Below, piece by piece: positions 32,098-43,403 of a stretch of DNA of 64,000 nucleotides. Source of the DNA: Brassica napus (taxonomy: Eukaryota > Streptophyta > Magnoliopsida > Brassicales > Brassicaceae); NCBI RefSeq assembly GCF_020379485.1, contig NC_063450.1, positions 28,124,137 to 28,188,136 on the forward strand. Direction: 5' to 3'. Both the position numbers and the translations under genes were made by a program. Each line of letters starts with the position of its first letter. Position 1 is the first letter of the stretch. The notes beneath the pieces were generated by a model. It worked only from the letters and a program-made list of their open reading frames with translations, did no database searches and was not told the DNA's origin.

Positions 32098-34849
32098 TAC
32101 GAAAGAGTAAGATTAGTTTCAAACAATATTCATGTTTTAATACAATAGACCAACTAGTGTAGTAGACTTTATTGATCACATAATTGCCAAGTAATTCATA
32201 ATTTTACACAATATATGGACCAAGTAAACTGACAAATTAAAATCCTCAATCGTTTTTAATCGTAATTAGTTATTTCTTCAGCTCGGAAAAGTGTATCTAT
32301 GTGTGTATTGTTAAATCATTGTCATTGAAGACAGCTAATACTGATATTTGGGTTCTATACTTCTATCTTACCATCATTAGCCCTACATAGATATATATTG
32401 CGTTGTTAATTGTGATTTGTTCAACCATATATAGTAAAAATATTAATTATGATAAATGTACTACGGAATGCATGTGGCGTTCGTGGATACCTTTGTCGTT
32501 AATCTCTGTTTTGTCATCCTTTTTTTTTTTTTTTTTTTTGCATCCATCCACTAAAACCATATGCGTTGTCAACTTAGTAGTCAATACCATAAGGTCCATA
32601 ACTTATTTTCTTTAAAACATTATACGTTTCATGAAGACAAGGGCCAAGTCACTGGAAGAAATCAAATACATTTATGCATTAGTTGACGTATGTGTAACAT
32701 AGCACTTTCGCAGGCATCAAGTACTAGTAAATAGAAGAAGCCCTTTTTCAAAAAAAAAAAAGTACTAGTATATATCTACATCACTACATCTTTTTCTTGA
32801 ACAAACATAACTATATCAATATAACCGTATAACCTTATAGAAATTAAATTTTCGGTTCTGCAGAAGTAGGGAAATTGCTTTCAACAAAAGTTTGTATATT
32901 ATTATTTAAGTATTAAATTTATGAGGTTTTGAACAGGCGAAATTTTGGCCTGATTACAAATTCAATAATGTTTTGGCTAATGCACGTTCAATGGCTATCC
33001 AGTGTATTAAACACTACTTATGGACACTTTCATGGCAACGACCGTAGACCGTCCTTTCTGAGAGGAAAGCTCAGAGTATACGTCGGCTTTATTTTTTGTT
33101 TTGGATCATTACATACGTGGGAGACTTTGCATCCTCTGGAAAAACAAAACATTTCATTCTAGTGTATCGCTATTATATAACATAGATTTCCTTTGGTTAA
33201 ACGATATATATCACAATTACTGTCCAAATCTTTATAATATATGTTGATGTTATTCTAATAAAATCATAATGTGAACGAACCACAGCTTTTTAATAATCGA
33301 TTACAATTAGCAACAAAAAGTTCATACCTAAAATGGCCCAACATAATTCTGAAAAATACTTATATGAGTGACTATTAAATATCCCACATTGGTAGAATAA
33401 GGTTTTCTGGACTATAATAAGTGAAGTAGTAATTATACTCATTAGTCATTACAAATACGGTATAAGTTAGGGTTTTGACCAACAAATGATTTTTCACATA
33501 AATATTTTATATTGACCAACAAATTATTGTGGTCAACCTCACAATAATAAGGGTTTTATATTTTAAACAGTTTATAAATGATTTTTTATTTATTTATGTA
33601 TCTTGTATAAGTGGTCAATCTCGCCGTGGTATTTTCAAAATGTTAGGTTCGGATTGTTCTATTGGATCGTTACTCATTAACATCTCAAAACATATGTTTG
33701 GATTTTAAATGGTAAAAAGAGTTCGAGCAAGCAGTTCATACATCTCTTTTCCATTAGTATACATATTTAAACTACAATACTATATATTTACATAATAAAT
33801 ATTATAATTAAAACATACATTTATAAATATAATCATTTAAGTAAATGCAAAAATTATATGAAAAAATAAAAAGAGAGATGAATAGACAATGGAAATTTTT
33901 GTATTATAAAGTTGTAAGTAAAATATAATAAAAATATTATATTTATAAAAGCATATATATATTTTAAAATTAGTTATTTGTAACAATGTCATTTATTAGT
34001 TTTTTTTAACACACATCATTTACAGCAAGCGAGATATGCATGCACTTCATCTAATTTATTAGAAAATATAAAAAGATATTGAACTGTACGGAGATCTACC
34101 GAAATATGCATTTTGAAAACAAAAAACGTTGAATGTTGAATGGTGATTTTAAGTACGAAAAGAATACATGTGCAAATGAACAACACTTTTCCACTACATC
34201 ATTCGAAGCCTTAATGTCCTACATCAGAGATAATAAAGTTCATAAGAAAATATGTTAATGATATGACAATCTTCTATTTTTGAGTTAGTTAGTTTTTGGG
34301 TAGGAATTAAACTCATCACTAATAATTACATTATTGATTTACACTTTTTAGTATATCATGCTTTTGTTATTTGTCAATATACCAGGATTCTTTTGTTGCT
34401 TTTGCTATTTGTTTAATTAGTCCTAACAAGTATATCACATTCTAATAAGATCATATATGCAAAATTACACATGTTGTGGAAAACGTTGAAATCTTTTTTG
34501 ATAAAAAGCCAACCTCAATTGTTCTGCTGTTAAGGCTATCCTTTTTATATACGAATAAACTAGCCAACGAGACTTTTAACTACAATTTCTTGAATATTTC
34601 AGAAGATGAAAATCATATGGCTGATGCAATGGCAAAAGAAGCTAGGTATAAACTCATACATTATGCAATATCTTGGAACAAATTACTTTTTTTTTACAAT
34701 TTACTATTTTAATGATGATCTAGTGGTCGATAAAACCCTAGCTTTTTTATCAAAAAATACTTTGAGACCTCTCATCAAATTTTGACATTTTAATCAGTAA
34801 GTATTGTCGTTAAAAGATGTTGAAAAAAATTAAGAAACGAGAATTCTTA
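32098..34849. other. AT-rich intergenic DNA
   Basis: No convincing gene. It includes a 21-base T run at about 32519-32539, a tiny retroposon-like insert (32720-32770) and AT-rich low-complexity DNA. Near 34605-34650 the reading EDENHMADAMAKEAR resembles the end of the RNase H-like domain found in plant LINE elements, but it is too short to be sure. Confidence 0.5.
32720..32770 (+). repeat. Tiny retroposon-like insertion with 10-bp direct repeats
   Basis: AGTACTAGTA at 32720-32729 and again at 32761-32770 bounds a 31-bp insert that ends in 11 A residues. This is the layout of an RNA copied and inserted by LINE machinery. Confidence 0.45.
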
Positions 34850-35003
34850 GAACATGATTAATGAGAGATTTTTAGAGTATGGTTCTTAACGAAATATAAG
34901 AAACCGTCTCTTGACTTTTAACTAAAAATCTAAGAACCGGCAGAGACGATTTCTTATATTCTGCTAAGAACTCTACTTTAAGAATCTCCATTAATCATGC
35001 TCT
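34850..35003. mobile_element. Harbinger-type (Tourist-like) foldback MITE
   Basis: The 154-bp element is nearly palindromic along its length. The right end (other strand) begins GAGCATGATTAATGG and the left end GAACATGATTAATGA. TTA target duplications lie at 34847-34849 and 35004-35006. The terminal GAGCATGATTA is shared with the right end of the PIF/Harbinger element at 17242-22389. Confidence 0.88.
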
Positions 35004-35024
35004 TATATCTGTAAGGTTTTAAAC

Positions 35025-35171
35025 AGTGCCGGCCCTTGGCATCTGCACAAGGTAGAATTTAGGGTCTTCTTCTTACAGATTTAAGGGCCCTATTTACCAA
35101 TTATTTTTATTGGTCTTGTAAAAATAAAATAAAAATTGCACAGGGTCTGTAAAAAACATGAGCCGGGCCTG
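35025..35171. mobile_element. hAT-type MITE
   Basis: 147 bp with inverted ends CAGTGCCGGCCC (left) and, on the other strand, CAGGCCCGGCTC (right). The flanking 8-bp duplications GTTTTAAA (35017-35024) and GTTTTAAG (35172-35179) differ at one base. It starts only 21 bp after the Harbinger-type MITE. Confidence 0.85.
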
Positions 35172-35179
35172 GTTTTAAG

Positions 35180-36266
35180 GAAACTCCATCGTCCATTAAG
35201 TACCGTACGGTCGGAGGAAAGAGCATTTGTTAGGTGGAAAATAAATGAAGGCGCATGCGATATGTTAAAAGTGTACGTTAAAATCTAAGCCGTCAAAAAC
35301 TTAAAAAAGGTATAGTTGATAGTGTAGTATCATAACTCCCATGACCAATTGTAGGGATCTAATTTTATCAGATTTGCAGTGTGGGCACCAGTTGCATGTG
35401 CTTCTCTCAGTGTTAGACATTGATATGACATCTCCAGTATATTCATCAACAAACCAATTTTATTTGGGTCGTCACAAACCGGTCACATTAAAATACTTTT
35501 TAAGAAATGTATACATTTCTGTGATAAAAGTTTGTTTCTTAGTGATACTAATGAAAAAGTTGTCAAGTGACTAAATTTACAGGTTGACAAAAAGAGACTA
35601 GATTGACAGAGTGTAGTCGGTGATATTAATTCATGACTATATGAGTAGTAGTTGGATGTTACAGAAGATGGACGAATCGTGCTATATTTATTTAAGAAAA
35701 AAGACATACTAGCTAATGCTACATAATTATTATGATTTGGTTTTGGTTATTTTCTCAAACTACTTAAGAATTGTCTTTTTAATGGCAGTATGCTAAGTAT
35801 GGGATTACTTTGTTTGACGAGCTCGCACAGTAAACGTTCTTTTGTTTTCTTTGAAGTAGATTTAAGTTTTGCGACCAATTAAATTGGTAATATGTGTCTC
35901 TATTCACTCAAATATAACAAAAATCTAGAAATTTTAGAAGATATATCAGAATAAAATATATAGATTATCTGAAGAGATTATTTGAATGGACAAGAAAAAG
36001 GCATTCACTTATATATAATATAATAATCACACACCATGAGGATAATTTTTCAGACTATTTGCTTATTTCCTCCCAACAAAAATCCAAGATAATAACGAAA
36101 GAATGGTTTTATTGATTCACTCTTAGAGGTATCACTAGAGTTAGTTTCGTTCAAATAGAAACACTAACCCAATTCTACCCCAAAGTATTAAAGTTAAAGC
36201 TGGCTAACAAAGCTTATTCATCTAGAAAATGACTAATTAAAAACCCAAAACCTAGATATCTGTTGA
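35180..36266. other. Intergenic DNA downstream of the SAUR gene
   Basis: No gene seen. Short frames at 35341-35574 and 35483-35707 overlap on opposite strands and look random. The SAUR 3' end should lie in the last few hundred bases. Confidence 0.6.
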
Positions 36267-36608
36267 TCAGAACATGGAGGCGACAAGCGAGTCGAATGCT
36301 ACTTCTTCACAAGGAATAGTGAGACCCATGTCGTGATCGAAGCCAAACTCTTCCTCAGCTTGTTGTAGAAGAAGCTGAAACTCTGGTCGGGTCAAAAATG
36401 AAATGGGTAAAACGTACCTGACCCGAGTCTTCCCTACGTAGACCACGAAATGACCTTTGGGTACATCTAAAGGAAGAGATTCTCCATCCAGTTCCTGTTC
36501 GTCTTTATATTCATTGGTCTGTTTCTTCCCCAAACTTGAGCACCTTTTCAAGATTTGCATGATGATAGTCGTTTGTGTTAACTTGGTAGTCCGGATTTTA
36601 ATCGCCAT
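36267..36608 (-). CDS. SAUR family protein (small auxin up RNA)
   Basis: An intact single-exon gene of 113 residues. The SAUR domain fills the C-terminal two thirds: [40 protein letters not shown] and [21 protein letters not shown] short basic N-terminus ([20 protein letters not shown]) precedes it. Overall form is closest to the SAUR41-like group as I remember it (LTIPCEE and PISFLT motifs). SAUR proteins inhibit PP2C-D phosphatases, which activates plasma-membrane proton pumps and cell expansion. SAUR genes lack introns, as here. The start is the first ATG of the frame, about 190 bp downstream of a TATA box. This is the only intact non-transposon gene in the window. It stands between the MITE cluster and the copia nest, whose left border lies about 620 bp upstream of its ATG. 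Confidence 0.95.
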   Translation of the reverse strand: MAIKIRTTKLTQTTIIMQILKRCSSLGKKQTNEYKDEQELDGESLPLDVPKGHFVVYVGKTRVRYVLPISFLTRPEFQLLLQQAEEEFGFDHDMGLTIPCEEVAFDSLVASMF

Positions 36609-36798
36609 TGTCTTTAACTCCCTCCAGAATGAAATGGGTTCTTATTTGATTCGGAATATAATCTCAAGATTTCTTGTTTTGTGTGAAGATCTTTATAAAA
36701 AAAAATCTTTATCTTCTTGTTGTGGGTGGCTTTAGGGGTGTGGAGAGAGTGAAGAAGGGTTTGTTGAGTTGTGGTTTTTGGTAGCTATGGATGGTTTA

Positions 36799-36809
36799 AA
36801 TATATATAG
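36799..36809 (-). promoter_or_regulatory. TATA box of the SAUR gene
   Basis: On the minus strand CTATATATATTTAAA lies about 190 bp upstream of the ATG, giving a leader of roughly 160 bp, which fits a SAUR gene. No clear canonical auxin element (TGTCTC) was identified between here and 37229. Confidence 0.6.
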
Positions 36810-37229
36810 AGGGAAATACATATAGATTTCCATAATTCATAATATAGTTATATAGTTGATGTGAAAAAAAAAATCAGAGATATTGATATGGGCCGAAAGT
36901 CACTAGAAATCCTATCATCCTACTATTGGACTGGGACAATTTTAAAGGTTTTGAAAGAAAAAAAAGGCAATTATATAACTAGATCCGTCAAATCTATCAT
37001 TTTTTCTACTATACCTAGTAACTGCTAATCGTGTGTTGGCTTTTATGCTTGTGTAGCTACGTGGCTGGACCAATACATAATCTGGCGAAGTTTTGATTAT
37101 CCCATCGCTACATCTCTGTATGAAATGTATATACACAACTATTTTAGCCATGGACATCTGTGCATATATACATTTAGAGAGGTGATTAGAGGCGTGGGGT
37201 AAAACAAGGTGTGTTTGTCTGCTACGAAC

Positions 37230-37440
37230 TATGAGGTATCAAACTAAAACTAAGTACTACATCGGAGAATTAGACAATGAGTGCTAATATATAAAGAGAT
37301 ATCCAACTCTAATTAGTACGATGTTTTTTGGGAAGGAGCCCAAAAGTAAATCTATGCGGGACAGCCAATTAGGCCTAAGTGGACAATATCGTACTAATCA
37401 GATAATAAAAGAGTTGTACATGGGCTGTACAATCCCAACA
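37230..37440 (+). repeat. 5' LTR of the old copia element (211 bp)
   Basis: Begins TATGAGGTATCAAACTAAAA and ends CAATCCCAACA. It matches the split 3' LTR over its length (for example GGAGAATTAGACAA, CTAATATATAAAGAGAT, TTTTTTGGGAA, AATATCGTACT). Confidence 0.88.
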
Positions 37441-37443
37441 ATT

Positions 37444-37456
37444 TGGTATCAGAGCC
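37444..37456 (+). other. Primer binding site of the old copia element
   Basis: TGGTATCAGAGCC, three bases after the LTR. Confidence 0.9.
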
Positions 37457-37459
37457 ATT

Positions 37460-40400
37460 ATGACAATGAGAGATATCACGACGATTTATGGTTCGACGGC
37501 AAAAGCAAGAGAAGGAGGAGCCTCTTCGATCAACTGTCCAATGTTGAATGCTACTAATTACACGGTGTGGTCTATTCGAATGAAAATTATGCTGAAAGTA
37601 CACAAAGCATGGGATGTGATCGAGCAAGGAACATAGGAAATCGAGAAGAATGATATGGCGATTGCATTAATTTTCCAGTCGATACCTGAAACTCTGGTGT
37701 TGCAAGTCGGAGACATAGACAATGCTAAGAAGGTGTGGGAAGCAATCAAAGCGAGACATATGGGAGCAGATAGAGTCAAAGAAGCTAGACTTCAAACCTT
37801 AATGGCTGAATTTGATCGCCTAAGGATGAAATATAATGATACGATTGATAACTTTGTTGGCAAGTTATCAGAGATTGCATCAAAATCCAACACATTAGGA
37901 GAAAATATTGAAGAGTCCAAGTTGGTGAAAAGGTTTCTTTCTTCCCTCCCAAGAAAGAAGTATATCCACATAGTTGCTTCGCTTGAACAAGTCTTGGATC
38001 TCAAAACAACGAGTTTCGAGGATATTATTGGTCGACTGAAAGCTTATGAGGAGCGAGTATGTGCAGACGAAGAAGAAGATGTTCAAAATAATCAAGACAA
38101 GTTGATGTATGCCAATAGTGAGACATCGCAAAATCAACCAAACCAAGAGTATCAAGATTATCAAGGAGATTATAGAAACATAGGTCGAGGAGGACGTTAC
38201 TATAATAGAGGAGGATGAGGACGTGGTAGATCGTATAGAGAGTTTGACATGTCGAAGATCACTTGTTTTCGATGTGATAAGAAAGGCTAATTTGCGTCTA
38301 GCTGTCTGGACAGATTACTAAAGTTACAAGAGGCGTATGAGACTAAAGGAGACGACACACATGAGGCAGATGCATTGATGATGCACAAAGTTGTGTACCT
38401 TAACGAAAAAAAATGTTAAACCAAATGATTTTGAAGCAGCTATGAATGGAGGCAACATATGGTACTTGGATAATGGCGCAAACAATCATATGACAGGTAA
38501 TCAACACTATTTCAGAGCTCTTGATGAGACCAACACATGCAAAGTAAGATTCGGAGACAACTCATGTATTGACATCAAAGGAAAGGGGTCAATTCTGTTT
38601 TGTTGCAAGAATGGTGACTGGAAGACATTGATTGATGTGTACTATATTCCCGATCTTAAAAATAACATCATAATTCTGGGGCAGGCTGTGATGTTCGTAT
38701 AAAAGAAGAATATCTTACTTTGCATGATAAAGATGGTAACTTGATCACAAAGGCAAAACGGTCACATAATCGTTTGTACAAAGTTAGAATGGAAATAGTC
38801 GAGACCGAATGCTTTCAAGCTATTGGACAAGACTGCACTACAATATGGCATGCATGTCTTGGACACATCGGAGCGGAATCATTGAAGACGATGGTCAAGA
38901 AGGAGCTTGTCAATGGGTTACCAAAGCTAATGGTTGAACATGAAACATGTAAATCATGTTTACTTGGGAAACAAACCAGATGCCCATTTCGACATGCCAC
39001 TTCATATCGAGCTAAACAAATATTAGAACTCTTACACGGCGACCTCTGTGGACCGATCTCCCGACCAACAGCAACAAGAAACAAATACATCTTCGTCATT
39101 ATAGATGATCATTCCAGGTACATGTGGTCTATTCTCTTAAAGGAGAAGCGTTTGATAAATTTCGAAAGTTTAAGGCGATCGTGGAACTTGAGACAAAAGC
39201 AAAGATCAAATGTTTCCGAACCAGTAGGGGTGGTGAGTTCACATCTACAGAGTTCAATGATTTTTGTGAAGGATCAGGAATAATACGGCACTTGACTGCT
39301 CCGTACTCTCCGCAACAGAACGGGGTCATCAAGAGACGAAACCGAACTCTTATGGAGATGACAAGAAGCCTGTTAAAGCATATGTCGGTGCCAAATCATC
39401 TAATGGGCGAGGCTGTGCGACATGCTACGTACCTTATCAACCGTATTGGTACAAAAGTATTAACTGATCAGACTCCATACAAAGCTTTGAAGGGGAGAAA
39501 ACCTAACATTGAGCACTTATGTATCTTCGGTTGCATAGGATATGCTAAGGTTGATACCCCATTCCCGAAGAAACTCGATGATATATCAAGAATATTGGTA
39601 CATTTAGGCACAAAGTCGGGCTCTAAAGCCTACAAATTATATGTTCCTTCTCATCGAAAGTTGGTAGTAAACAAGGATGTGTTTCGACGAGAAGAAAACA
39701 TGGGAATGGACGTCATCACACTCGGAAGATGATCAACCAAGTACGCTAAAGATCTCGTTTGGAGAATATGGAAACAGAGGAGTGAGAGAAGATGAAGATA
39801 AAGAAAAAACAGAACAGAGCAGCGATGAGAGTGTCAAAGTAGATGATATAGAACCCATCTTACCCGACAGCCTTGAAGAAAGTGCGACAGAGATAACTGA
39901 GATGAGAAGGTTAATGAGAGTAAGTAAGAAGCCAAGCTACCTTGGTGATTACGTTTATCTGGTAGAGGTAGAAGGAGAGCGATTTTTGCTTCTAATAAAC
40001 ATGGAACCATGGGGTTTTAGCAGTGCTATAGAAGAGAAAGTGTGGAGAGATGCGTGTGAAGAAGAGATGTCATCAATTATCAAAAACAAGACATGGGATC
40101 TAGTAGATTTACCACATGGAGCTAAAGCCATAGGACTCAAGTGGATCTTCAAAATTAAACGTAACTCATATGGAAGCATAAATAAACATAAATCAAGACT
40201 CATGGCTAAAGGATACATCGAAAGGCATGAGATTGATTTCGAGAGGTTTTTGCTCCAGTGGCTCGTATATAAACTGTTTGATTCATCATTACTCTGGCTG
40301 CATCTCACGGATGGCAAATACATCACTTGGATGTTAGAACCGCCTTCCTAAACGGAGACCTAAAATAAGATGTGTACGTCACACAACCTGAAGGGTTCAC

Positions 40401-41600
40401 AGTAGAAGGAAGTGCACATAAGGTCTACAAACTAAACAAGGTGCTCTATGGTTTAAAACAAACTACGAGAGCCTGGAACGACAAGTTAAACAAAATGCTA
40501 GGTGAGCTGAACTTTATCAAGTGTTCGAAGGAACCATCATTATATCAGAAGCGTGAGAGAGATCATCTTCTGCTTGTGGCTGTTTATGTAGACGATCTCT
40601 AGTCATTGGATCTAGTAATGAGATGATAGTCGAGTTCAAGAAGGGGATGTCGGCACGTTTCGAGATGAGCAACCTCGGGTTGTTAACTTATTATCTATGC
40701 ATTGAAGTTCTTCAATATGATGGAGGAATTAAACTTGTGCAAGAAAGATATGCGAGAAAGATATTGGAAGAATCATGTATGAGTGAATGCAACGCGGTTC
40801 AAGCTCCAATGGATTCAGGACTTAAGCTGTCAATTGCAAAGGACGAGCAACCGGTCGATGAGAAGGAGTACATGAGACAAATTGGTTGCTTGCGATATCT
40901 AATCCATACACGGCCAGATTTGTCCTATGATGTGGGTGTATTGAGCAGATACATGAATGAACCAAAAGTGTCTCACGCAGGAGCACTTAAGAAAGTACTT
41001 AGGTATCTAAAAGGAACGCTCTCGCATGGTCTTACGTACAAGAACGAGAGCAGAAGAGAGCTTGTAGGTTATGTTGACAGTGGACACAATATTGATGAAG
41101 ATGATAGAAGGAGCACCACTGGTCACATTTTCTACCTTAATGACTGCTTGATTTCGTGGTGTTCAACGAAGCAAGATACCGTGGCTCTCTCATCGTGTGA
41201 AGCAGAATTCATGGCCGCCACCGAAGCTGCCAAGCAAGAAATATGGTTGCAAGAGTTACTTGAAGAAATCAGTAAGGAGACGAACAAGAGAACAACTGTC
41301 TACATTGACAACAAATCGGCAATAGCGTTGACAAAGAACCTTTTCTTTCACGGATGGAGCAAGCACATACACAAACGATACCATTTCATACGAGAGTGTA
41401 TTGAAAACGAGCAAATAAAAGTTCAACATGTTCTTGGAAACGAGGAAAAAGCTGATATACTGACTAAAGTACTTGGGATGATCAAATTAAAAGAGATGAG
41501 AGATTTGATTGGAGTTAATGAAGTGAAGAAAGAGAGATTCAAGTTTAAAGGGGGGAAAATGTTGGAAGTAAACTTGAAGATAGCTTGGGAATCAAGCTAA
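37460..41600 (+). pseudogene. Degenerate copia gag-pol
   Basis: The ATG at 37460 follows the primer binding site. Gag (37460-38220) has an in-frame TAG near 37633, the UBN2-type gag pattern ([32 protein letters not shown]) and an RGG-like tail ending in a stop. The CCHC knuckle (CFRCDKKG, then a stop, then FASSC) is broken. Protease: WYLDNGANNHMTGN. Integrase: WHACLGHIGAESLKTM, CKSCLLGKQTRCPF, FVIIDDHSRYMW, PYSPQQNGVIKRRN. Reverse transcriptase is split among 39677-40351 and 40372-40602 (YGLKQTTRAWNDKL, VYVDDL before a stop). RNase H (40623-41600) has TRPDLSYDVGVLSRYM, WCSTKQDTVALSSCEAEF and DNKSAIALTKN. Many stops and shifts make it fully dead, in keeping with the diverged LTRs. Confidence 0.92.
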
Positions 41601-41815
41601 ACTAAGTTTAATAGAAAAAAAAAGAAGTTCATCTTATTTAGGAATTATCTAAATAAGTTAAAGTCTAATGAGTTTAGGAAATTTAGATCTCTATATAAGA
41701 AGATGGTGAGTTGTGCCATGAATATATGAGATTAGAGATTATTGTGAGAGCTTAAGTTTTCAGTGATTTTCTTAAGCTAATAAGAAGAGTTTTCTTATAT
41801 AATCTTGTGAATTCA
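41560..41815 (+). repeat. Internal copia LTR of a different family, between pol and the 3' LTR
   Basis: It begins TGTTGGAAGTAAAC directly after a polypurine tract (AAAGGGGGGAAAA, 41547-41559) and ends TGTGAATTCA. It has TG...CA ends, TATATAAGAAG near 41690, and pyrimidine/AT-rich LTR-like sequence. It does not match the 37230 LTR. A primer-site sequence follows at 41840-41852. No partner copy is seen in this window. Confidence 0.6.
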
Positions 41816-41839
41816 TACTTTATACGATAAGCTAATAAT

Positions 41840-41852
41840 TGGTATCAGAGCC
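41840..41852 (+). other. Second copia-type primer binding site sequence
   Basis: TGGTATCAGAGCC again, here after the internal LTR and before leader-like DNA that runs to the polypurine tract of the outer element. Confidence 0.75.
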
Positions 41853-42013
41853 AGGTTGACGAGAAATCTGAAAGAAGACCAAAATACCCTTCGAGTAGGA
41901 ACGGGACCCATGAAGTTAGGATTAAGAGGTACGTGGCATAGATCAAGTCAGAAGATCCTGAAAGTCAGTTGTGGGACACGAGATGAATGTAGTCCTTAGT
42001 TTGAGGGGGAGAA

Positions 42014-42035
42014 TGTGAGATATCAAACTAAGTAC
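42014..42035 (+). repeat. 3' LTR of the old copia, left piece
   Basis: TGTGAGATATCAAACTAAGTAC. It breaks off at the Athila insertion and continues at 62209. AGTAC (42031-42035) is the target duplication. Confidence 0.85.
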
Positions 42036-43388
42036 TGATATCACTCAAATTACCCTAAAGAGTGAATTACTCTCTCAAATAAGAGGTTTGGATGTAGTAC
42101 TTAGGGATCGAATCCACAGAGACTCTAGGATTACACAATAGATTATGGTCTTGATATAAATCTAGATTAAATGGTTTATAAGTTTTAAAGCAGTAAATGG
42201 AGTGGTGAGCAAGTATATTGCTCGATTAATTTGTTTCGAGGTTGTTAACATTTAGGAGAAATAGCTAGATTCAGGTATACTCTCAGGTATGATAAGTAAA
42301 ACTTAATTTAGGTTTTAGGGATTTATTGATATGAATCATTCTTGAATTCAAACTTAAGATATAATCAATCTGATTATCTAATCTTGATTTCGGATTTCAA
42401 CTCTCGTATGTTAGTCACGAGAAAGTGTCGATCAATAATTCTTTATGAATATCGATCGATACACCTTTCAAAATATCGATCGACAGGGCTATCGCTGCGT
42501 CGATCGACACTTCTTCCAGAAAGCTTTACGGATAGGTTTGATCTAAATTCTCTAACTCACAAGACCAACTCTCGTCTATATCTAATCAGTAAGATCATAC
42601 TAGTTATTTTCAGATATTGAGTCAAGCGATGGCTTGATCCCAATAAATCCTAAGATCTAAGTTTAAAGGGTGATCAATCCTAAACTTAGCTTTAAGCATA
42701 ACTAGATGAAAGAATTATATTTCTAAACACCCTAACAATTGTTGTTGTCAGTAATACATTTATCAACCTATTGAGAAACCTAAATCTAACAATAAGGATT
42801 ACTCAGACATATTCATGGAACACATAGTTATGATGGTCTGAATAATACTTAAATAAAATGAGTAAATAGAGTAAGCAACAAAATAAATAAAAGCAAGGGA
42901 GTTCAAGATCTTCTCTGTTTTGCAGTGTTGATTTATCTCTCCAATTCTAAGCTCTCCCCTTTCAATGGTGGCTTCTTGCTTCCTCCAAACTAGGTCTAAA
43001 AAGGTCTCTAGGCAAGTCTGCCTCTAAAATGATACAAAACCCTAATAAATAGCCTAACAGGCGGCCATAGACTTAAAATGTAATTATTGAAACTTTTGTG
43101 AAACTTTAATTCTTCTAATTTGTCATTAACTCTCGGGTGGCTTCGCCGTCGATCGATATGAAGAGTTCACCATCGATCGATATTCCTTGGTAACTATCGG
43201 TCAATTTTTTGAAAAATAATCGACCATCCAGCTAAGCTCAGAAAGTCTCCAAATAGCTCCAAAAACATCATTTTCTTTCGGTTAGTACCTGAACTTGTAA
43301 TTACTCTAAATAGACTCTATATAGTAATAATATATCTTAAAACACTCATAAACCATGGTTAAAAGTGGGTAAAATCCATGGTCTATCA
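42036..43388 (-). repeat. Athila 3' LTR (minus-strand sense)
   Basis: Bounded TGATATCACTC...TCTATCA on the plus strand (TG...CA in both directions). It contains several TCGATCGA palindromes. It matches 60856-62203 with scattered single-base changes. Confidence 0.93.
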
Positions 43389-43403
43389 ACTCCCCCAGAC
43401 TTA
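43389..43403 (-). other. Athila polypurine tract
   Basis: On the minus strand TAAGTCTGGGGGAGT abuts the 3' LTR. The same 15 bases occur again at about 44429-44443. Confidence 0.85.

Noticed and set aside
32403..33162. Short plus-strand frames in AT-rich DNA
   Set aside because: One includes a T run read as poly-Phe. Neither has a recognisable domain.
34476..34712. A gene with an RNase H-like end
   Set aside because: Only about 15 residues look like the family and the rest is AT-rich noise. Noted only as a possible LINE trace.
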